A stretch of 10,219 nt of DNA from JAMCXS01 sp964459065. GTDB taxonomy: Bacteria; Acidobacteriota; Terriglobia; UBA7540. Where the stretch lies: NCBI GenBank assembly GCA_964459065.1, contig CAYWMN010000128.1, positions 1 to 10,219 of the forward strand, in the 5' to 3' direction. Both the position numbers and the translations under genes were made by a program. Shown piece after piece: positions 5,588 to 10,219 of the stretch. The notes under the pieces were generated by a model. It had not been told where the DNA came from, ran no database searches, and was given only the letters and a program-made list of their open reading frames with translations. Numbering within the stretch: position 1 is the first letter of the stretch; the number at the start of each line of letters is the position of its first letter.

Positions 5588-6845
5588 TGCTAAACTTCTG
5601 TGCCGTTTCGTACATTGCCAGGACATTCGGGATGGGCACCAATGCCTGGACGTTATGCACGGCGTTAAAAACGTAGCCGCCGCCCCCGGCAAACGCCTCC
5701 AGCGACTGCCGCACCTGGTTGCGGACGTCGGCCTCGGTTCCAAAGGGCAGCACGCGCTGCGTATCCACGCCGCCACCCCAAAAGACGACCTGGTCTCCGA
5801 ACCGCCCCTTCAGCTTGGCTGGGTTCATATCGGCGGCTGAAATCTGTACCGGATTCAGAATGTCGAATCCCGCCGCGACCAGGTCGTCGAGCAGCGCCCA
5901 AACCGACCCGCAGGTATGGATAAAGGTTTTCCAGTTCGTGTGCTGATGAATCCAGTTATTCATCTGCTGATGGAAGGGCATAAACAGGTCGCGGTACATT
6001 TTGGGAGAGACAAACGGGCCGTTTTGAGCGCCAAAGTCGGTTCCTGTCCAAAAAATCACGTGGGCATGATCGCCGACGGCATGGTGAAGTTTTTCAAGAC
6101 TGGCCAGGTTGATTTCCGCCTGCCGCTCAAAAATCTTGTACACAAAGTCGCGCCGCGTGGAAAGGCTGATGTACCATTCTTCGATGTCGCGGATGCCCGC
6201 GGGCTTCCGCAGGCCGGGGCCCGGGACGCGCGCGATGTTGCCGAACGAAAGGCCGGAGAAGTTCAGCATGACGGCCTTGGTGGTTTGGTTGAACAGCCGT
6301 TCGGACTGGCGGCCGAAGTGCGCCGCTTCCTCGTCGGAAATCACCTTGAACTCTTCCAGGTTGTCTTCCACGCGCAGAGTGGCTTCATCCAGGGGAGGCT
6401 GCCGGACAATGGAGTCGAAGTAGAAGCCTCCGGCGGGCATGCGAGCGCTTGCCGCCGCCGTCCGGTCGCCCTGCGGATACATCAAAAGGTCGCCATTGGG
6501 CTCAGCAACCGTATTGAATTTTTCCGGAACCAGCAGGGGGGTGCCGTCGAAGGCTGACCACGGCTTCCATCCCTCGCTCTTGAACCCGAAGGTGGTCGCG
6601 GTGCCCGCCACACCGACCACATCGCCTCCCATGGCTTCCAGCAGGTCCGGCTTGATTTCGCCCAGCATCTGGACCGGCTCGATCACCTTGACCGGCGTGC
6701 CCGGTTTGTCAAGCCCCAGGGCCTGCCGCAGCCGGTAGACGGTGTGCACGTGCATGCCGGTGACGTTGGTCGAGCCCAGGTCGATGGCCACGCGGTCTGG
6801 CTCCACATGGTTCAGCGTTTTCTCAACTCGTTCGCGGGAAGTCAT
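5580..6845 (-). CDS. UroD/MtaA-family corrinoid-dependent methyltransferase, second copy
   Basis: The 421-residue product belongs to the uroporphyrinogen decarboxylase-like methyltransferases (MtaA, CmuA, MtvB relatives), which move methyl groups to or from a corrinoid protein using a zinc site. It starts MTSRERV and has EPDRVAIDLG (15-24), GFYFDSIVRQPPLD (140-153), FIHTCGSV (308-315) with the zinc-binding pair His310 and Cys312, FWGGGVDTQR (355-364) and VHNVQ (396-400). The RQAGRY motif of heme-pathway UroD is absent. By alignment, His397 takes the place of the third zinc ligand, a cysteine in MtaA (inference). It aligns without gaps to the preceding gene, about 63% identical by hand count. 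The ATG at 6845 is chosen from that alignment; it has no clear ribosome site and lies 57 bases after the preceding stop, so translation may be coupled. A TTG at 6899 would add an unsupported extension. The substrate is unknown. Confidence 0.9.
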   Translation of the reverse strand: MTSRERVEKTLNHVEPDRVAIDLGSTNVTGMHVHTVYRLRQALGLDKPGTPVKVIEPVQMLGEIKPDLLEAMGGDVVGVAGTATTFGFKSEGWKPWSAFDGTPLLVPEKFNTVAEPNGDLLMYPQGDRTAAASARMPAGGFYFDSIVRQPPLDEATLRVEDNLEEFKVISDEEAAHFGRQSERLFNQTTKAVMLNFSGLSFGNIARVPGPGLRKPAGIRDIEEWYISLSTRRDFVYKIFERQAEINLASLEKLHHAVGDHAHVIFWTGTDFGAQNGPFVSPKMYRDLFMPFHQQMNNWIHQHTNWKTFIHTCGSVWALLDDLVAAGFDILNPVQISAADMNPAKLKGRFGDQVVFWGGGVDTQRVLPFGTEADVRNQVRQSLEAFAGGGGYVFNAVHNVQALVPIPNVLAMYETAQKFSTS

Positions 6846-7706
6846 TGTGGGTTGGCCGCTTCGTGCGCCGGGATGGCGCTGGTGCGTCGTCCTTTCCAAG
6901 AGTTAAAGCGGGTAGCGGCCGCACTTTCGGACCGTTTCATAGAGAGCCTGCACGTTTTCAATGGGGATGCATGATTGTACGTTGTGGGTGGTGTTAAAGA
7001 CGAATCCGCCGCCCCGCCCAAAAGTTTTTATTCGCGCCTCGACTTCCTGGCGGACTTCCGCCGGCGATCCAAAGGGCAAGGTGCGCTGCGTATCGACGCC
7101 GCCGCCCCAAAAGGTGACGCGGCTTCCGAACTCCTGCTTCAATTCCTCCGGCGCCATTCCGGCCGCAGAGCACTGCACGGGATTGAGGATGTCAAAACCC
7201 GCATCCACAAAGTCCGGCAGCAGCGCCCGCACCGACCCGCAGGAATGGATAAAGCACTTCCACTGGGTATTTTTGTGAATCCATCCGTTCACGATCTTGT
7301 GAAAGGGCTTGAACAATTCGCGATAGGACTTGAGGGAGATAAAGGGTCCGTGCTGCTGGCCGAAGTCTGTTCCGGAAATAAAAGCGGCGGTGATCCGATT
7401 GCCCACAACCTCGAAGATTTTCTCCAGGTTACAGAGGCCGATTTCACACTGCCGCTCAAAGATTTTGTAGATGTGGTCCCGGCGCGACGCCGTGCTGATG
7501 TACCATTCCTCAATGTCGCGGATGCCTTTGGGGTGCTTCAGCCACGGGGCGGGTACCAGAGCGATGTCGCCGAAAGCCGTGCCGCCGAAGTTGGCCAGGA
7601 TGGCCTTGTCGGTTTCGGTTGACAGTCGCTCCGCCTCACGCCTGAAGTGGTTGAGATCCTCTTCCGAGACGGGCCCGAATTCCTCCAGGTTGTCTTCCAC
7701 GCGCAG
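6355..7706. repeat. Identical 23-base patch in both methyltransferase copies
   Basis: The sequences at 6355-6377 and 7684-7706 are identical over 23 bases within otherwise diverged gene copies; the coordinates given span the two. They encode the shared stretch LRVEDNLE at residues 157-164 of both proteins. It marks the tandem duplication; it is coding sequence, not a separate element. Confidence 0.75.
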
Positions 7707-8174
7707 GTTATTGTCGTCCAGAGGCGGCTGGCGGACGATCGTGTCAAAGTAAAATCCGCCTTTGGGCATGCGTCCGCTCGGCGGAGCGGACTTGTCGCCC
7801 TCGGGATACATCAGGATGTCGCCCTGTGCGTCAGGTTCCGTATTGAACCCGTCGGGAACCAGCACGGGCGTTCCTCCAAAGGTGGTCCAGGGCTTCCAGC
7901 CTTCGTTCTTAAAGCCGAACAGGGTTGTCATCCTGCCCAGTTCCACCACATCCACGCCCAGCGCGTCCATCAGGTCAGGCTGGATTTCACCCAGCATCTG
8001 GTAGGGTTCGGTGACTTTGACGGGAGTTCCGGGCGGGTCGAGCCCGAGCGCCTGGCGAAGCTGATAGACCGTGTCCACGTGCATGCCCGTCACAGGGCTT
8101 GCGCCGAGGTCCAATGGGACGCGGTCGGGTTCCTTGTGTTCAAGAGCCTGCTGGACTCGTTCACGAGAAGTCAT
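6903..8174 (-). CDS. UroD/MtaA-family corrinoid-dependent methyltransferase, first copy
   Basis: The 423-residue product is of the same family as the next gene and has an almost identical layout: MTSRERV start, EPDRVPLDLG (15-24), GFYFDTIVRQPPLD (140-153), EEWYIS (222-227), FIHSCGSV (308-315) with likely zinc ligands His310 and Cys312, FWGGGVDTQR (355-364), and THNVQSC (396-402). His397 aligns with the third zinc-binding cysteine of MtaA. This copy also has Cys335, Cys402 and Cys418, which the second copy lacks. Directly upstream is a corrinoid protein, so it is most likely the substrate methyltransferase that loads or unloads that protein. The family name 'uroporphyrinogen decarboxylase' is misleading here. 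The ATG at 8174 fits the family; the nearest purine-rich stretch is rather far from it. Differences between the copies suggest two related substrates, but this is inference. Confidence 0.91.
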   Translation of the reverse strand: MTSRERVQQALEHKEPDRVPLDLGASPVTGMHVDTVYQLRQALGLDPPGTPVKVTEPYQMLGEIQPDLMDALGVDVVELGRMTTLFGFKNEGWKPWTTFGGTPVLVPDGFNTEPDAQGDILMYPEGDKSAPPSGRMPKGGFYFDTIVRQPPLDDNNLRVEDNLEEFGPVSEEDLNHFRREAERLSTETDKAILANFGGTAFGDIALVPAPWLKHPKGIRDIEEWYISTASRRDHIYKIFERQCEIGLCNLEKIFEVVGNRITAAFISGTDFGQQHGPFISLKSYRELFKPFHKIVNGWIHKNTQWKCFIHSCGSVRALLPDFVDAGFDILNPVQCSAAGMAPEELKQEFGSRVTFWGGGVDTQRTLPFGSPAEVRQEVEARIKTFGRGGGFVFNTTHNVQSCIPIENVQALYETVRKCGRYPL

Positions 8175-8209
8175 GATGCGCTCAGTCTCTTTTCCCCCAG
8201 CGTTGCGTC

Positions 8210-8243
8210 CGGCCTCTAAACCGGCATGCCGTCCTGGAGGCCG
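8210..8243 (-). promoter_or_regulatory. Intercistronic hairpin between corrinoid protein and first methyltransferase
   Basis: CGGCCTCTA (8210-8218) pairs with TGGAGGCCG (8235-8243) over 9 bp with one wobble. The loop contains the perfect palindrome CGGCATGCCG (8222-8231). It lies in the 85-base gap between two operon genes. No T run follows, so it is more likely an RNA-processing or stabilising hairpin than a full terminator. Such hairpins can let the upstream gene be expressed more strongly than those downstream. Confidence 0.45.
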
Positions 8244-8259
8244 CCGCTGTGCTCATCTG

Positions 8260-8901
8260 TCAGGCTGCAGCCAGAAGGTTACGGGCCATTTCCACGGCCG
8301 CAGGCGCATCCTGGCCGTAGCCGTCGGCGCCAATGGATTTCGCCCATTCCTCGGTTACCGGTGCGCCGCCCACCATCACCTTCACTTTGTCTCGCAACCC
8401 GGCGGCATCGAGAGCTTCGACCACGCCCTTCATATTCACCATGGTCGTGGTCAGCAGCGCCGACATGGCCACGAGGTTTGCACTGTGCTCACGGACGGCC
8501 TCGACCACTTTTTCAGGACCAACATCAACGCCCAGGTCAACAATCTGGAAGCCGGAGCTTTCCAGCATCATCGCCACGATATTCTTGCCGATATCGTGCA
8601 GGTCGCCTTTTACCGTTGCGCAGACCACCGTCCCGGCGGATTGGGCCGCTGCATCATCCACCAGCAGGGGGCGAAGAATGTCCGTGGAAGCCCTTGCCGC
8701 GCGCGCCGAAATCAGGACTTCCGGAATAAAGTACTCGCAATCCCTCATCCGGCGGCCCACTTCATTCATGGCCGGGACGATGGACTTGGGAAAAAGCTCT
8801 GCGGGCTTAACGCCTTCACCCAGGGCCTTCTCGGTCAGTTCCTTGGCCACAGGCGCTTTGCCGTCAATGATCGCTTGCTGAAGTTCTTCAAAAATGTTCA
8901 T
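8260..8901 (-). CDS. Corrinoid (cobalamin-binding) methyl carrier protein
   Basis: The 213-residue product is the methyl carrier of a corrinoid methyltransferase system, similar to MtaC, MttC and MtvC. Residues 1-85 form the helical cap domain, starting MNIFEELQQAIIDGK and including VGRRMRDCEYFIPEVL (48-63). Residues 90-213 form the Rossmann-like B12 domain with VKGDLHDIGKNIV (97-109), where His102 is the expected lower axial ligand of cobalt, SALL (147-150) and VGGAPVTEEWAKSIGADGY (177-195). The length matches the family. The start at 8901 is fixed by GGGAG at 8909-8913, seven bases upstream. That site overlaps the stop codon of the activase gene, so the two are tightly co-transcribed. The methyltransferase gene follows after 85 bases. 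The carrier role is secure; which methyl donor feeds it is unknown. Confidence 0.95.
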   Translation of the reverse strand: MNIFEELQQAIIDGKAPVAKELTEKALGEGVKPAELFPKSIVPAMNEVGRRMRDCEYFIPEVLISARAARASTDILRPLLVDDAAAQSAGTVVCATVKGDLHDIGKNIVAMMLESSGFQIVDLGVDVGPEKVVEAVREHSANLVAMSALLTTTMVNMKGVVEALDAAGLRDKVKVMVGGAPVTEEWAKSIGADGYGQDAPAAVEMARNLLAAA

Positions 8902-8914
8902 CGTTTTTCTCCCT

Positions 8915-10219
8915 TTAACTGTTGCCATTGATATTGCTTGGAAATGACAGCTCGTCGACAAAAATCGTCTGGAAGTTCTCGTCTGCATGGAGCGGAACAT
9001 GCGTAATCCGGCTGCGCAGTTCGTTGAAGGAGCCGTCTTCGCCGTCCAGGCTGAACAGCGCGAGCTTAGCTCCCAGCAGCGCCGTGTTGCCTGCCGGGGT
9101 AATCCTTTCAATGGGAAGGCCGACCAGCCCGATCCTTCGCGCGCTCGAACGGCGAATGTAGTTGCCGAAGGCGCCCGCCAAATAGAGCCTCGTCACGTCG
9201 GGAAGGGCAGTTCCCAGACGCTGCAGAAGAATCCGGGCGCCCGTGGCGATGGCGGCCTTGGCGAGTTGGAGTTCGCGAATATCCTGCTGCGTCAGCACCA
9301 CCGGTGCGGCCAGGGTCCATTCCTTGGCGCCACTGCCGAAACGCCCGGAAGGCTGGATGGCTTCAAGATCCAGTCCTGTGGCAACGGCGTCTACGAGCCC
9401 GCTTCCACACAATCCTTGCGGCGCCACGTTTCCAAGCACCTGGCACTGGAGTTTTCCGTTCTCATCGGAAACGTGGGCAATGGCTCCTGTCGCAGCCCTC
9501 ATTCCCATCGAGATCCTGGCGCCTTCAAAGGCGGGACCCGCAGCCGTTGAGGCGCAGTAAGCTTTCGATTGGAGGGACACAACGATTTCGCCGTTGGTTC
9601 CCAGGTCCATCAGGATTGTGGGGTCCTCGTGATCCACCAGGCGTGTCGCCATAATTCCGGCCAGAATGTCGCTGCCGACAAAGCCGCCCAGGCAGGGCAG
9701 AAAACGCACGGTGCAGGTTTCGTTCAGGTCCCATCCAAGCTCACTTGCGCGAAAGGTCTGAAGACCGATCTCATTTGATTCAAAAGGGTAATGCGAAAGC
9801 GGCTCCACGTCAATTCCGCTAAACAGATGATGCATCACGGTGTTGCCCACCAGAACGACGTCCCGGATTTCCTGCGCGGAAACCTGGGCAGAAACTACGA
9901 GCTGCTTGACGAGGCTTGCGATCTGGCGGCGTATCAGAGCCTGAAGCTTGGCTTGGCCCTCCCCGGAGTTTGCAAACTCGATGCGGGTCATGATGTCCGC
10001 GCCATAGCGGGCCTGGGGATTGAGCGCCGTCCGTACGGCCAGCACTTTGCCCGTGGAAAGGCTGACCAGTTGCGCCACCAGCGTGGTGGTTCCCAGATCG
10101 ACGGCCACCCCGAGCCCCGGCCGCGGTTCAAAGTTGAAGGGCGTGTCGTCCACCAGAATGGCGGCGTCCCACTGCCGGAGTTCGACCACCAGGTCGTCTT
10201 CGAGCGAGCACTGGCACGC
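8915..10219 (-). CDS. Corrinoid protein reductive activase (RamA/RACo-like ferredoxin-ASKHA protein), C-terminal part
   Basis: This protein reduces inactive Co(II) corrinoid back to Co(I) at the cost of ATP. The visible 434 codons run off the right edge. The first residues, ACQCSLEDDL, fit the end of an N-terminal [2Fe-2S] ferredoxin domain, whose last cluster cysteine would be in ACQ (codon at 10214-10216). Next comes a DUF4445/ASKHA ATPase region: VAVDLGTTT (38-46, visible numbering), LNPQARYGADIMTRI (66-80), VGNTVMHHL (124-132), CLGGFVGSD (176-184), MDLGTNGE (204-211), AAGPAFEGARISMGM (226-240) and GLCGSGLVD (269-277). These match the C-terminal part of RACo-like activators. A GTG near 10189 is not a real start because the ferredoxin tail precedes it in frame. 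It ends 13 bases before the corrinoid protein start. Whether it is [2Fe-2S] or RamA-like 4Fe-4S cannot be fully shown here; the ACQ motif favours [2Fe-2S]. Confidence 0.93.
   Translation of the reverse strand, partial: ACQCSLEDDLVVELRQWDAAILVDDTPFNFEPRPGLGVAVDLGTTTLVAQLVSLSTGKVLAVRTALNPQARYGADIMTRIEFANSGEGQAKLQALIRRQIASLVKQLVVSAQVSAQEIRDVVLVGNTVMHHLFSGIDVEPLSHYPFESNEIGLQTFRASELGWDLNETCTVRFLPCLGGFVGSDILAGIMATRLVDHEDPTILMDLGTNGEIVVSLQSKAYCASTAAGPAFEGARISMGMRAATGAIAHVSDENGKLQCQVLGNVAPQGLCGSGLVDAVATGLDLEAIQPSGRFGSGAKEWTLAAPVVLTQQDIRELQLAKAAIATGARILLQRLGTALPDVTRLYLAGAFGNYIRRSSARRIGLVGLPIERITPAGNTALLGAKLALFSLDGEDGSFNELRSRITHVPLHADENFQTIFVDELSFPSNINGNS

Noticed and set aside
6846..6899. TTG start at 6899 for the second methyltransferase
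   Set aside because: The 18 extra residues are absent from the gapless paralogue, whose MTSRERV start matches the ATG at 6845.
5580..8174. Heme-pathway uroporphyrinogen decarboxylase (hemE) annotation for the two paralogues
   Set aside because: The RQAGRY motif is missing, the length exceeds HemE by over 60 residues, and the His-x-Cys zinc pair and the corrinoid neighbours indicate methyltransferases.
8071..8931. 286-codon open frame on the plus strand opposite the corrinoid protein and first methyltransferase
   Set aside because: It is the antisense shadow of GC-rich coding sequence; His/Arg-rich with no recognisable motif.

Overview
The window is GC-rich bacterial chromosome. Genes are densely packed on both strands, and two short AT-rich patches (about 296-345 and 3080-3130) look like promoters. 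The gene content is mnmG, purD, purE, msrB, a D,D-carboxypeptidase with a SPOR domain, and corrinoid methyl-transfer genes of the UroD/MtaA type. This suggests a soil or sediment bacterium with anaerobic or facultative one-carbon capacity. Acidobacteriota is my best guess, but this is inference only, because no rRNA or other taxonomic marker is present.

Left part (1-2921): the 5' end of mnmG (minus strand, cut by the window edge) diverges from a purD-purE pair (plus strand). The pair encodes two steps of purine synthesis: GAR synthetase and N5-CAIR mutase. A symmetric hairpin separates purE from the convergent msrB (methionine sulfoxide reductase B, minus strand) and probably terminates both.

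Middle (2922-5579): a 402-base gap holds an extended -10 promoter and a long, foldable leader in front of a secreted D-Ala-D-Ala carboxypeptidase with a C-terminal SPOR domain (plus). Convergent to it is a small protein with a winged-helix domain like the N-terminal domain of Mrr (minus). A 302-base gap with two strong inverted repeats follows.

Right part (5580-10219): four minus-strand genes form an apparent operon, transcribed right to left: a corrinoid-protein reductive activase (ferredoxin plus ASKHA domain, N-terminus beyond the window), a cobalamin-binding corrinoid protein, and two tandem UroD/MtaA-type methyltransferases that align without gaps at about 63% identity (hand count). In characterised relatives, one methyltransferase loads a methyl group from a substrate onto Co(I) of the corrinoid protein, a second enzyme moves it to an acceptor, and the activase re-reduces cobalamin that has oxidised to Co(II). 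No recognisable MtrH/MeTr-type second methyltransferase lies inside the window. The substrate of this system cannot be read from the sequence. It is the part of the window most worth following up.

No tRNA, rRNA, CRISPR array, insertion sequence or phage gene was recognised.
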